Shown here piece after piece: positions 36,555 through 44,812 of a stretch of DNA of 64,000 bases. Every line of letters begins with the position of its first letter. The first letter of the stretch is position 1. The translations under genes were made by a program, and so were the position numbers. The notes under the pieces are model-generated. The model did no database searches, had not been told where the DNA came from, and saw nothing but the letters and a program-made list of their open reading frames with translations. Source of the DNA: Flagellimonas beolgyonensis (GTDB taxonomy: Bacteria; Bacteroidota; Bacteroidia; Flavobacteriales; Flavobacteriaceae); the NCBI RefSeq assembly GCF_003992615.1, contig NZ_RZMY01000017.1:62596-126595 (forward strand). Direction: 5' to 3'.

Positions 36555-37550
36555 TTAAACTTCAAGTTCAGCTGCTTTCTTGTTAAGATAGCGCAATATT
36601 GATATCAGAAAAAACAGAGAGACCAATACAATCGGTATGAGTATGATTTTCTTTCCAAAAAATGTTTTTTTCACTTGATGTGGCTTGCCAAAATTGATAA
36701 CCCCGATCGGGCTTGTCAATTCTTTAAGCTCCATTTTTCTAGTTTCAATGTCTTCTATCAACCTTGATTTGAAACTCAGTAGTCCCGCAACATTTAAACT
36801 TTCTTCATTTTGCAAAACCAGCCTACCTGAATCCAATGTATTTTCAGGTTTACTCAGTTTTTCGGAGTACCCTTTTATAATGGTGTCTATTTGAGCAATT
36901 AAAACTTCATTTTGTTTGATTCTCGCAACCGAATTTTCCGTATGAACCGCCAAAAGTTCTTTAAAATAGTTGTTTGAATTAATATAATCAATCAGCTTTT
37001 TTGCAACATTACCACCAGATGTTTCTTTGAATTTGAAAGATATTCTATGATTTAGCTCCGTATTCTTTAGCAACTCTTCTCGTAAAACATCAGAAACCAA
37101 ATCTGTGTTTTGGAACTTTTGAAGTATTTCCAAATACTCCAGCTGCTTTTCCGCAGCCTTTTCCATGTCCTTATTTACAGGCTCAATCGAAACTTCAAAC
37201 CCCTTTATTTCTTCCAGCGAAATTCCCATTTCCCCAAAAAAAGATTCATTCTTGGCTTTGATATTGGATTCAATTTCTGAAATGACGTCATACAGGTAAT
37301 CCTTGCTCTCCAAGTTTGGGCGTACAATTACATCTATCTGCATTTTATCAGTTGAGATAAATTTTAACCCGTAACCAATGGCACCTCCCAATATTACCAG
37401 AGCGGCAAGGGTAACTGCATTCTTTTTTAAATACAGGAAAACGCGCAAAAAGAAGATTCCCAACTTATTGAAACCTTTGCCAATCAATTGGAACAACTGC
37501 CCCAAATCGATTTCATCCGATGTATTTTGATTAACTGGTTGCTCTGCCAT
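36555..37550 (-). CDS. Wzz-like chain-length determinant protein
   Basis: 331 residues. One membrane helix near 47-68, a long periplasmic helical part (about 70-295, heptad-rich, charged) and a second membrane helix near 300-322: the two-helix topology of Wzz/PCP proteins. No Walker motif, so no fused tyrosine kinase. Conserved in Flavobacteriia polysaccharide loci. It begins the polysaccharide gene train, 22 bases ahead of rfbD, and is 3 bases from the DUF6909 gene upstream. Likely regulates modal chain length together with a Wzy protein. Confidence 0.78.
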   Translation of the reverse strand: MAEQPVNQNTSDEIDLGQLFQLIGKGFNKLGIFFLRVFLYLKKNAVTLAALVILGGAIGYGLKFISTDKMQIDVIVRPNLESKDYLYDVISEIESNIKAKNESFFGEMGISLEEIKGFEVSIEPVNKDMEKAAEKQLEYLEILQKFQNTDLVSDVLREELLKNTELNHRISFKFKETSGGNVAKKLIDYINSNNYFKELLAVHTENSVARIKQNEVLIAQIDTIIKGYSEKLSKPENTLDSGRLVLQNEESLNVAGLLSFKSRLIEDIETRKMELKELTSPIGVINFGKPHQVKKTFFGKKIILIPIVLVSLFFLISILRYLNKKAAELEV

Positions 37551-37553
37551 AAT

Positions 37554-39239
37554 CTAAGAATTGAAAATCTGTTTTAATATTCTGTCTGTTATCAAATATG
37601 TGGGCTTCACGCCCGTTGTACCCAAACCGCCCGATGCCAAGGTGCTTCCCGTTTCCAACGGGTTGTCCGAGGCGTAATAGGCATAACGTACCTTCACATC
37701 TTTTTTGATGCTCATTCGTATTTGTGAGGCTGATTGAACTGCTTTTTGGTAGTGGATCCCTTCCATTTCCAAACCGATCACATTCCAAGTTGATTCGTGG
37801 AAAAACTTCAAGATATCCTTGTTCTGCAACGAGGTTCCCAAAACGGTTACCATGGTGCCTTCCAAAACTTTTAGGCCGTGCCCTTCAAAATCCGAGGCAC
37901 TTAATTCGTTCTTGAATGGGTAGTTGTCCGCCGTGCCCTCAAAAATATGGGCCGATGGGATCATGAGGTCTCCCTTGCCACCCTCCAAGATACCGGCCTT
38001 CCCCATTATGGAAACCGAATCCACGTTCAAGAAATGTTTTTGGTCATCTTGCTCAAGCGGCTTCAACAACTCATCAATGGTCTCATAAGCCTGCTCGCCA
38101 AAAGCATAGTCCATGACAAATATAACAGGTTTTTCATCCTCACCGATATCTTTGGGCAAATCATAGCAACAATTGCCATCGCCAAACTTGGCGGTATCAA
38201 ATATTTGAACATCAATGTTGGTCCCTGATTTATCGTCCAAGAAAATCATCCCGTTCTGTTCGGCATGCTTTTGCACTTTTTGATTGAGTGCCTTGTGCTT
38301 TTCCGATCCCAATGATTCAAATATCTTCAGGGACTCTGCATCTGGGAATTCCTTGGCAAGTGCCTTGCGTGCAAACAGGGAGTTCATTACACTGTGCATA
38401 TTGGCGCTGATAATGTGCAATGGCCTATGGAACAATCCATTATCCATCAACGTTTTTTTGATGGTGGAGGCCCACTTATCCCCGTGCAAATGGTGTCCCA
38501 GACGTTCGCGCAATAACGGGCTAAAGGTAATCGTCCGCTTGTTTCCGGTGGTCTCTTCTTCTATCGCCAATTTGCCCAGCCAATACATTACATTCAAAAA
38601 GCGGTCGGGGTCCTCGGGCGTTTTAAGTTTATGGTACATCTCGCCCACCTCTTCAAAGGTGCGGCTCAAAATGTTGGCCAAATGAATCAGGGCCACTTCC
38701 CTTTCATCATCCGTCTTTTCTTCTTTTAATACAAACTCGGTCAACTTGTCCCAGTCTCGAATGGTAGCATTCCCATCATCAACCAAAACCCTTTTACAGA
38801 TTTTCCCGGATTCGATGAACAAAAACGTCAAGTGGGTCAGAATATCATAAATGTCACTGCGCCCACGAGTAATTTCGATGTTCATTTGTTCGTCATCGAT
38901 GCGGTAACAGTTCCTTCTCCGTTTGGGCGGTATGATGGGTTTTAAATGTGATTTGGAGAATCCTTCGTCCGAGGTAAGGTTAATGAATCGACATTCCTCG
39001 ATGCCTTCAGGCAATCGCTCCAAAACATAGATAAGTCCGTTGAGTTCTGCCTTGTCCTCGGCAATGGTGCCATAAATTTCAGGCCTCAACAATAAAAGGG
39101 CATTCCTTAAGGCATTTCCCGATACCCCGGAGGGTTTGTAAAAACCACGGTTGAGCAGATGCCGCATGGTAATGTACAATCGCTCTATGGCATTGGTGGA
39201 TTCCTGGGCCCTGGTTGTTTGTTTTACTTCTGTTGCCAT
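37554..39239 (-). CDS. DUF6909 family protein, nucleoside-phosphorylase-like C-terminal region
   Basis: 561 residues from ATG 39239 (ATG 39242 equally possible; the frame also opens with a TTG at 39296 overlapping the gene before). Soluble, no signal peptide. The N-terminal half is helical with MRHLLNRGFYKPSGVSGNALR; the C-terminal half contains GTMVTVLGTSL and WNVIGLEMEGIHYQKAV, which resemble the EMEG motif of purine-nucleoside/MTA phosphorylases, and YAYYASDNP like their late Asp loop. Known only as a Bacteroidota DUF. It lies between a GH3-like gene and the polysaccharide train and runs in the same direction, but a role in polysaccharide synthesis is not evident. Confidence 0.75.
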   Translation of the reverse strand: MATEVKQTTRAQESTNAIERLYITMRHLLNRGFYKPSGVSGNALRNALLLLRPEIYGTIAEDKAELNGLIYVLERLPEGIEECRFINLTSDEGFSKSHLKPIIPPKRRRNCYRIDDEQMNIEITRGRSDIYDILTHLTFLFIESGKICKRVLVDDGNATIRDWDKLTEFVLKEEKTDDEREVALIHLANILSRTFEEVGEMYHKLKTPEDPDRFLNVMYWLGKLAIEEETTGNKRTITFSPLLRERLGHHLHGDKWASTIKKTLMDNGLFHRPLHIISANMHSVMNSLFARKALAKEFPDAESLKIFESLGSEKHKALNQKVQKHAEQNGMIFLDDKSGTNIDVQIFDTAKFGDGNCCYDLPKDIGEDEKPVIFVMDYAFGEQAYETIDELLKPLEQDDQKHFLNVDSVSIMGKAGILEGGKGDLMIPSAHIFEGTADNYPFKNELSASDFEGHGLKVLEGTMVTVLGTSLQNKDILKFFHESTWNVIGLEMEGIHYQKAVQSASQIRMSIKKDVKVRYAYYASDNPLETGSTLASGGLGTTGVKPTYLITDRILKQIFNS

Positions 39240-39292
39240 CATTACTTCTGGCAAAAATAAGTGAATTCCCAAGAAACTTGTACGGTTATTGG

Positions 39293-40792
39293 TCAACTAA
39301 TTTTGAAGGGCTCTAGACCATCAGCCACTTTACGGTCGTTGGAAAGCCGTTGTACCTTATTTTGTCCTCCCAATTTTCCGATGGTCTTCATATATTCTTG
39401 AAAGCCATTGGGTTTGATTGTAGAAATCTTCAAAGGTTGCAGAATATTACCGGCTATCAAATCCAAATAATAGCTGTTCTGCTTTTTCATGTGTTCCTCG
39501 ATTATTGTAGTAAACTTAACCATGTCGGACGGTTGCCTTTCAAACTCAATAAACCATTCGTGGTAAGGCAATTGCCCTTTTTCAGGATTGGTCTGGGGGG
39601 CCACCGTAAACTCGTTCACCATGGCATCGGTGCCTTCCACCGCCAACTGGAGGGCTTCCTCCACCTCTTTTGCAATCACATGCTCACCAAAGGCCGAGAT
39701 AAAATGCTTTATCCTTCCGGAAACTATAATTTTATAAGGCTTTTTAGAAATAAACCGAATGGTATCTCCAATATTGTAGGCCCATAACCCTGCGTTGGTG
39801 GATATGATCATGGCGTAGTCCACATCCAATTCTACTTCGGAAATGGTTAAACGCTTGGGATTTTCATCAAAAAATTCATCTGCTTTTATAAACTCGTAAA
39901 AGATGCCAGCATCCAATAACAGCAACATTCCCTTTTCCTTTTGGGAATTTTGATAAGCAAAAAAGCCTTCACTCGCTGGAAAAAGTTCAATACTGTCCAC
40001 TTTTCTGCCAATAAGGTTTTCGAATTTGGCGCGATACGGTTCATAATTGACTCCCCCATAGATAAAGAGTTGGAATTCCTTGAAAAGCTCGCCAACTTTC
40101 TTACCGGTTTTGGCATTCAGTTTCTCAAAATACATCTGCACCCATGAAGGAATACCTGCGATAACGGTCATGTTTTCCTTTTCGGTTTCCTCCACAATCT
40201 TGTCCACTTTGGTTTCCCAATCCTCAATACAATTGGTTTCCCAACTGGGCAATCGGTTCTTTTGAAGATAATTGGGAACATAATGGGCCGAGATTCCGGA
40301 TAAACGGCCCAATTTGATGCCTCCTTTTTCTTCGAGAATGGGACTGCCTTGCAAAAAAATCATTTTGCCATCCACAAAATCCGCGTTTCCGGTTTCGTGA
40401 ATGTAATTGAGAATGGCATTTCGGGAGGCCTCTACCTGATGTTTGATGGATTCCTTGGTAATGGGAATATACTTGGCGCCCGAAGTAGTTCCCGATGTCT
40501 TTGCAAAATAGATGGGCTTTCCGGGCCAAAGCACATCTTCAACGCCTTCAATAATGCTTCCGATGTACCCTTTCAATTCCTCATAGTCCCGAACTGGCAC
40601 CTTTTGCGAAAAATCAGCATAGGTGTGGATTTCCGCAAACCCATGATCCTGTCCAAATTGGGTGAGTTTTGCGCTGGCAACCAAATATTGAAAAACACGC
40701 TCCTGTGTTTCATGGGGGCGTGCCACCCATTTTTTGGTCTTTTGGGCAATTCTTTTCGCAAATATCCTTGCTGCAAATGCTTTTAATGACAT
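39293..40792 (-). CDS. GH3 (auxin-responsive promoter) family acyl-adenylating enzyme
   Basis: 499 residues. ATP-binding FAKTSGTTSGAKYIPIT (about 108-124), a later motif SNAGLWAYNIGDTIRFISKKPYK in the ANL-superfamily style, and the C-terminal IVSGRIKHFISAFGEHV. GH3 proteins in plants conjugate amino acids to acyl acids through an adenylate; the bacterial members are uncharacterised acyl-acid ligases common in Flavobacteriia. It starts where the M23 peptidase gene stops (no gap) and ends 53 bases before the DUF6909 ATG. Substrate unknown. Confidence 0.9.
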   Translation of the reverse strand: MSLKAFAARIFAKRIAQKTKKWVARPHETQERVFQYLVASAKLTQFGQDHGFAEIHTYADFSQKVPVRDYEELKGYIGSIIEGVEDVLWPGKPIYFAKTSGTTSGAKYIPITKESIKHQVEASRNAILNYIHETGNADFVDGKMIFLQGSPILEEKGGIKLGRLSGISAHYVPNYLQKNRLPSWETNCIEDWETKVDKIVEETEKENMTVIAGIPSWVQMYFEKLNAKTGKKVGELFKEFQLFIYGGVNYEPYRAKFENLIGRKVDSIELFPASEGFFAYQNSQKEKGMLLLLDAGIFYEFIKADEFFDENPKRLTISEVELDVDYAMIISTNAGLWAYNIGDTIRFISKKPYKIIVSGRIKHFISAFGEHVIAKEVEEALQLAVEGTDAMVNEFTVAPQTNPEKGQLPYHEWFIEFERQPSDMVKFTTIIEEHMKKQNSYYLDLIAGNILQPLKISTIKPNGFQEYMKTIGKLGGQNKVQRLSNDRKVADGLEPFKIS

Positions 40793-41662
40793 TTAGTTGA
40801 AGTCGATATAGTTCTGTGGATCAACCGGTTTTCCCTTCCGCCAGAGTTCAAAGTGTAAATGGGGACCTGTGGTAAGTTCGCCGGTATTACCTACTGTGGC
40901 AATCACCTCACCCGCCTTTACCAAATCTCCTTGTGCCTTGCTCACGGAACCATTGTGTTTATATGCCGAGGTAAAACCATCCTGGTGTTCAATGATGATC
41001 ACATAACCGGTATTGGAGGTCCATTCCGCAAAGAGTACCGTACCGTCGGCAATGGATTTAACAGGGGCATCCTTTGCCGCTACAAGATCTACTGCAAAAT
41101 GCTTGCTCTTTGCATCATACGCCTGGGAAAGTGTCCCATCCACAGGGGCAAACATAAGGGTGCCCAAATTTTCAATATTCCGCTCGAACAGGTTGTATTT
41201 GTCCTCCAACTCCACTTCTTCACGAAGCAATAGATCTTCCCGAATCGGTGATAGGTCCACTGAAGCAGGATCCAGCTTGTACTTTTCAAACAAGGAATCC
41301 CTGTTTTCTTGATTGTTTTCTATATCGCCCCGGAGCACTTTCCTCACATTATCCAAATACCGATTGGTATAGTTTAAAACAGTGACCAAAGAATCCGTTT
41401 TATAGGTAAGTTCCGTGGCCTGCCGTTTCAATTTTGTGGAAGAATAGCCTGGAATGTATTCCCTTAGCGGTGTAAAGGCAATGATGAGGGTGGTAACACC
41501 AATCAACACAATAATGAACAAGGTGCCGGTGACAAAGACGTTCATCCTACTCAACTTAAAGGATATCTTTTCCTCAAAGGTGCTTTCGTTAAGGATCACC
41601 AAGCGATACTTGTGCAACAGCTTGCGTTTGATCTCCTTTCTTTTCTTTTTGTCCTTTGCCAT
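40793..41662 (-). CDS. M23 family metallopeptidase (LytM-type), membrane-anchored
   Basis: 289 residues from ATG 41662. A very basic N-terminus (KDKKKRKEIKRKLLHKYR), one membrane helix at ~45-68, a coiled-coil stalk to ~165, then the LytM peptidase domain with HFAVD (His-x3-Asp zinc ligands) and GPHLHFELW (His-x-His). All zinc residues are present, so it should cut peptidoglycan peptides or activate an amidase at the septum. Co-transcribed with the GH3 gene. A TATCTTTG box ends only 6 bases before the ATG. Confidence 0.92.
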   Translation of the reverse strand: MAKDKKKRKEIKRKLLHKYRLVILNESTFEEKISFKLSRMNVFVTGTLFIIVLIGVTTLIIAFTPLREYIPGYSSTKLKRQATELTYKTDSLVTVLNYTNRYLDNVRKVLRGDIENNQENRDSLFEKYKLDPASVDLSPIREDLLLREEVELEDKYNLFERNIENLGTLMFAPVDGTLSQAYDAKSKHFAVDLVAAKDAPVKSIADGTVLFAEWTSNTGYVIIIEHQDGFTSAYKHNGSVSKAQGDLVKAGEVIATVGNTGELTTGPHLHFELWRKGKPVDPQNYIDFN

Positions 41663-41668
41663 AGTCAA

Positions 41669-41676
41669 CAAAGATA
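41669..41676 (-). promoter_or_regulatory. -7 box TATCTTTG immediately before the M23 start codon
   Basis: Exact TAnnTTTG match on the minus strand, ending 6 bases before ATG 41662; a transcript would start at or near the A of the ATG. No clear -33 element. Confidence 0.4.
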
Positions 41677-41827
41677 ATCTTAGATTTTAATATTGTTGTT
41701 AAGCTTTTTAAAAAGCACTTTTATTTGCATTATCAACGGTCGTCCATTATTGCTAATTTTCGTTAATCCGATATGGTGGTACCGTTCTTTTTAGTACTTT
41801 TATCCTTCAATTTAAAGTTTTCAAATT

Positions 41828-42022
41828 ATGATTGCTCAAAATATTTTTCTAGGAATGCTCGGACCATGGCAAATCGTATTGATCGTTGTTGTTGTGCTAT
41901 TGTTGTTCGGGGGCAAAAAGATTCCTGAGTTGATGAGAGGTCTGGGAAGCGGCATCAAAGAATTCAAGGATGCCTCCAAAGAAGAGGAAAAATTGGAGAG
42001 CGACCACAAGGAATCCAAGTAA
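41828..42022 (+). CDS. tatA: Twin-arginine translocase subunit TatA/TatE
   Basis: 64 residues. Short N-terminus, one membrane helix (about 13-28, [16 protein letters not shown]) with the FGGKKIPEL hinge, an amphipathic helix ([15 protein letters not shown]) and a charged tail: the whole TatA layout. TatA oligomers form the pore that moves folded proteins across the inner membrane. The partner tatC is not in the window. It stands alone, divergent from the M23 gene, with a TACTTTTA candidate box at 41795-41802. Confidence 0.95.
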   Translation: MIAQNIFLGMLGPWQIVLIVVVVLLLFGGKKIPELMRGLGSGIKEFKDASKEEEKLESDHKESK

Positions 42023-42250
42023 TTGGACTTTTTTTCCTTAATTATATCCCCTTTTAGGCCCTATATTTAAAGGGTTAATCGATGAAGAACAACATTTTTG
42101 GCGTGTTCATGCCTTAAATTCATTCTTTCACAACAAAAAGTTAATCTCCCCTTTACCTTATCCTATTTTAGCGGTTCAAACTAAACGTTAAGCCACCTTT
42201 GCTTAACCTCCAAACCATCAATTAAGGTGGTTTGTGCAGATGGAGTGGTA

Positions 42251-44311
42251 ATGAGAAAACTGATCTTGCTTATTCTTTTCTTTGTCTCCCTTGGGGTACA
42301 CGCCCAAGAGGTTAGCTTGTTGCAGTATAATGAAAGCAATACGGGAGAAGTCGCCTATGGCAATCCCAAAAGACTGCCCGAGCCCGATTTTACCAAATCG
42401 CTGGATCGGATGAGCGACAGAAAATTGACGAAATATGTGCGCGAAAATGGGGTGGCCGAAAAATTGGTTGAGAAAGGCGACGAGTATTTCGATTTGATGT
42501 GGTATGCCGAAGCCGCAAGAATCTATGACATTGTTCTTGAAAAAAGTGAAGTGGCCCATTCCCTTAAACTGCTCTCCCGGGCAGGTGATTCACATTATTA
42601 TAGTGGAAACATTGAAAAATCGTACCAATGGTACAACGAACTGTACCAAAAATACACGGATGAGATTCCCGAAGATACTTTTTTTAAGTATACCCAAACC
42701 CTAAAGGGCACAGGCAAATACAGTCGGGCCGCGGCCATAACCCAGATTTTTAGACAAAAAAGAAACGAGCCCCTCAATGAACTGGAGAACGTTAAGCCAG
42801 TTACTTGGAAAGGTGCCTCCTCAGTCAAGATCAAAAATTTGGCCATCAATTCCATTTATTCCGATTTTTCACCCATGTTCCACAACGAATCGGAAGTGGT
42901 ATTCGCTTCTGCCAAGGACTCTTCCATATATACAACAAGGCGCTACCGTTGGACCAATCAACCGTTTTTGGACCTGTACGTGGCCAAGGCAAAAAATGAA
43001 GAAGGTGATCTAATGGGGGCAAAAAAATTCTCGAAAAACATCAACTCGAAGTACCATGAAGCTTCCATGGCCTTTTCTTCGGACCAAAAAACCATTTATT
43101 TTACGCGAAACAACTTTGGTAAAAAGTTGAAAAGGGGCAAAAATGGTATCAACCACCTTAAAATCTATCAATCGACGTTTGTAAATGGGGAATGGTCCGA
43201 AGCAGAGGAACTTCCTTTCAATAGCGACGATTATTCCACGGGGCACCCTACCATAAGTCCGGATGGCAAACAAATGTATTTTGTTTCCGACAGACCTGGA
43301 GGGTATGGTGGAACCGATATCTATGTGGTGGATATACTTGGCAACGGTCAATTTTCAGAACCGAAGAACCTGGGGCGCACGGTAAACACCAGCGCCAAGG
43401 AAATGTTCCCGTACATCACCGACAATGCCCTTTATTTTTCCTCCAACCGATCCATGGGTTTTGGTGGTCTGGACGTGTTCAAATCAGATTATGCCAATGG
43501 GTATTTTAGTGTGGGGGTAAATATGGGCGAACCCATTAACAGTAGTAGGGACGATTTCTCTTATATCGTTGATTCAACTGGACAAAAAGGCTATTTTGCC
43601 TCCAACCGACTAGGTGGAAAGGGCGATGATGATATCTACTCTTTCCTATATACCTTCAACCTAAACACCATTTCCGGAATTGTGGAAGATGCTTCAACTG
43701 GGGATTTACTCGAAGGAGCCAAGGTTGCCTTGCTGACCAAAGACGGTGAATTGCTGGCAGAGACCACAACAAACGCCGAGGGACGCTATACATTTAAAAA
43801 TTTGGAGTCCACTACCGAATACACCGTTCAAACGGAAAAAGAAGGTTATTTGGAAGATAAGGCCCTAACCAACACCAAAGACAACAAGGGAATTGAAATC
43901 ACCCAATATTTAAAACAGCTCAAAACCAACGATGAGATTCTTGAGCCTTCCAAAAACTTTGAGCCGAATAATGTGTATTTCGATTTCGATAGCTATCAAA
44001 TTAAACTGGAAGCTGCCCAGGAACTGGACAAACTCGTGGCCATCTTAAAGGAAAATGAAACACTCGAACTGAAGATAGCTTCGCACACCGATTCTAGGGG
44101 CTCCCATGTATACAACAAATACCTATCCGATAAACGGGCAAAGGCAACCCGGGATTATGTAGTGTCACGTGGCATAGACCCAGCACGGATACTGAGCGCC
44201 ATTGGTTATGGTGAGGAACGCTTGCTCAACAATTGCTCCGATGGCAACAAATGCCCCCCGGACAAGCACCGTTTAAACCGCCGATCCGAATTTATTATCG
44301 TTGAACAATAA
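42251..44311 (+). CDS. OmpA family protein with TPR, PD40 propeller and carboxypeptidase-like domain (PorE-like architecture)
   Basis: 686 residues from ATG 42251; upstream codons in frame would destroy the signal peptide. Order: signal peptide (RKLILLILFFVSLGVHAQ), TPR-like helices (~45-160), a PD40 beta-propeller (~210-455, e.g. HPTISPDGKQMYFVSDRPGG and LYFSSNRSMGFGGLDVF), a carboxypeptidase regulatory-like fold (~470-555), and a C-terminal OmpA peptidoglycan-binding domain with HTDSRGSHVYNKYLSDKRA. This is the domain order of the type IX secretion component PorE, but similar proteins paired with PorP-like barrels are common in Flavobacteriia, and no porP gene is next to it. Monocistronic, with a hairpin terminator just after the stop. 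Confidence 0.88.
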   Translation: MRKLILLILFFVSLGVHAQEVSLLQYNESNTGEVAYGNPKRLPEPDFTKSLDRMSDRKLTKYVRENGVAEKLVEKGDEYFDLMWYAEAARIYDIVLEKSEVAHSLKLLSRAGDSHYYSGNIEKSYQWYNELYQKYTDEIPEDTFFKYTQTLKGTGKYSRAAAITQIFRQKRNEPLNELENVKPVTWKGASSVKIKNLAINSIYSDFSPMFHNESEVVFASAKDSSIYTTRRYRWTNQPFLDLYVAKAKNEEGDLMGAKKFSKNINSKYHEASMAFSSDQKTIYFTRNNFGKKLKRGKNGINHLKIYQSTFVNGEWSEAEELPFNSDDYSTGHPTISPDGKQMYFVSDRPGGYGGTDIYVVDILGNGQFSEPKNLGRTVNTSAKEMFPYITDNALYFSSNRSMGFGGLDVFKSDYANGYFSVGVNMGEPINSSRDDFSYIVDSTGQKGYFASNRLGGKGDDDIYSFLYTFNLNTISGIVEDASTGDLLEGAKVALLTKDGELLAETTTNAEGRYTFKNLESTTEYTVQTEKEGYLEDKALTNTKDNKGIEITQYLKQLKTNDEILEPSKNFEPNNVYFDFDSYQIKLEAAQELDKLVAILKENETLELKIASHTDSRGSHVYNKYLSDKRAKATRDYVVSRGIDPARILSAIGYGEERLLNNCSDGNKCPPDKHRLNRRSEFIIVEQ

Positions 44312-44316
44312 AATCA

Positions 44317-44341
44317 AATGCCCCACGTTCGGGGCATTTTT
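44317..44341 (+). terminator. Rho-independent terminator after the OmpA gene
   Basis: Stem AATGCCCC / GGGGCATT (44317-44324 and 44331-44338) around the loop ACGTTC, followed by a T run. It begins 5 bases after the stop codon. Confidence 0.8.
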
Positions 44342-44382
44342 GTTGTTTTTAGCCCTCATTTTGCACTTTATCGATCGTACCC

Positions 44383-44429
44383 TTCGTCGAACGGCTCTTT
44401 CGCGGTTTGCATTTCGTCGATAAAACGAA
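44383..44429. repeat. TTCGTCGA direct repeat and TTCGT-N7-ACGAA palindrome upstream of the DUF6747 gene
   Basis: TTCGTCGA occurs at 44383-44390 and again at 44413-44420, exactly 30 bp apart. The second copy is part of the inverted repeat TTCGT (44413-44417) / ACGAA (44425-44429). This spacing would place two bound proteins on one face of the helix. No regulator is known to me for it; it lies about 130-175 bases ahead of the small-protein start. Confidence 0.4.
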
Positions 44430-44437
44430 TATGCTGA

Positions 44438-44455
44438 TGGGTTTTTTGAAACCCA
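44438..44455. other. Hairpin TGGGTTT-TTTG-AAACCCA
   Basis: Seven perfect base pairs around a TTTG loop, in the 247-base intergenic stretch 44312-44558. No U run follows, so it is not a standard terminator; it could be part of a 5' leader structure. Confidence 0.35.
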
Positions 44456-44558
44456 CTATGATTTTCGACCCTTTTTTATTGCGTTTTGACCCGATATTTT
44501 CAGCCTCCCCTTTCAAAAGCAAAACTTTGTCATGTCTTTAAATCTTAAAATCTGACTT

Positions 44559-44729
44559 ATGAAAAAAGTACTACTCGTTAAAGAAATTTATTTGGAAGCC
44601 TTCAGAAACTTGGGGCATATTATAATAGAACGCTATTTCAAATTTTTTGCCTGGTTTAGCTTCGTTATGTTTTTTATTGTGCTGTATGCATTTGTATACC
44701 GTATAGCTACAGGCTTCGCATTTGACTAA
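44559..44729 (+). CDS. DUF6747 family small single-pass membrane protein
   Basis: 56 residues read directly from the sequence. Opens MKKVLLVKEIYLEAFRNLG, continues ERYFKFFAW and has one hydrophobic helix at ~32-49 (FSFVMFFIVLYAFVYRIA), ending TGFAFD. It matches my memory of the Flavobacteriia family DUF6747. Function unknown. It has an AAACTTTG box at 44522-44529, 29 bases ahead of the start, the repeat array at 44383-44429, and a terminator at 44763, so it forms an independent transcription unit. Confidence 0.8.
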   Translation: MKKVLLVKEIYLEAFRNLGHIIIERYFKFFAWFSFVMFFIVLYAFVYRIATGFAFD

Positions 44730-44762
44730 TAAACCGACCGACCTAAGCATTTAAAGAACAGA

Positions 44763-44789
44763 AAAGCCCGACAATTGCCGGGCCTTTTT
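44763..44789. terminator. Bidirectional terminator between DUF6747 and DUF4837 genes
   Basis: Stem GCCCG (44766-44770) / CGGGC (44779-44783) with flanking A run on the left and T run on the right. It can serve the rightward small-protein gene and the leftward DUF4837 gene, whose stop codons face each other here. Confidence 0.7.
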
Positions 44790-44812
44790 GATTTTATAAC
44801 GGTTGGTATGCA

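Noticed and set aside
44166..44171. CACGTG in the OmpA gene
   Set aside because: Flanks AGTGT and GCATA do not match parS.
44731..44742. ACCGACCGACC after the DUF6747 gene as a fifth TetR operator
   Set aside because: A direct repeat of half-sites without the opposing GTCGGT arm.
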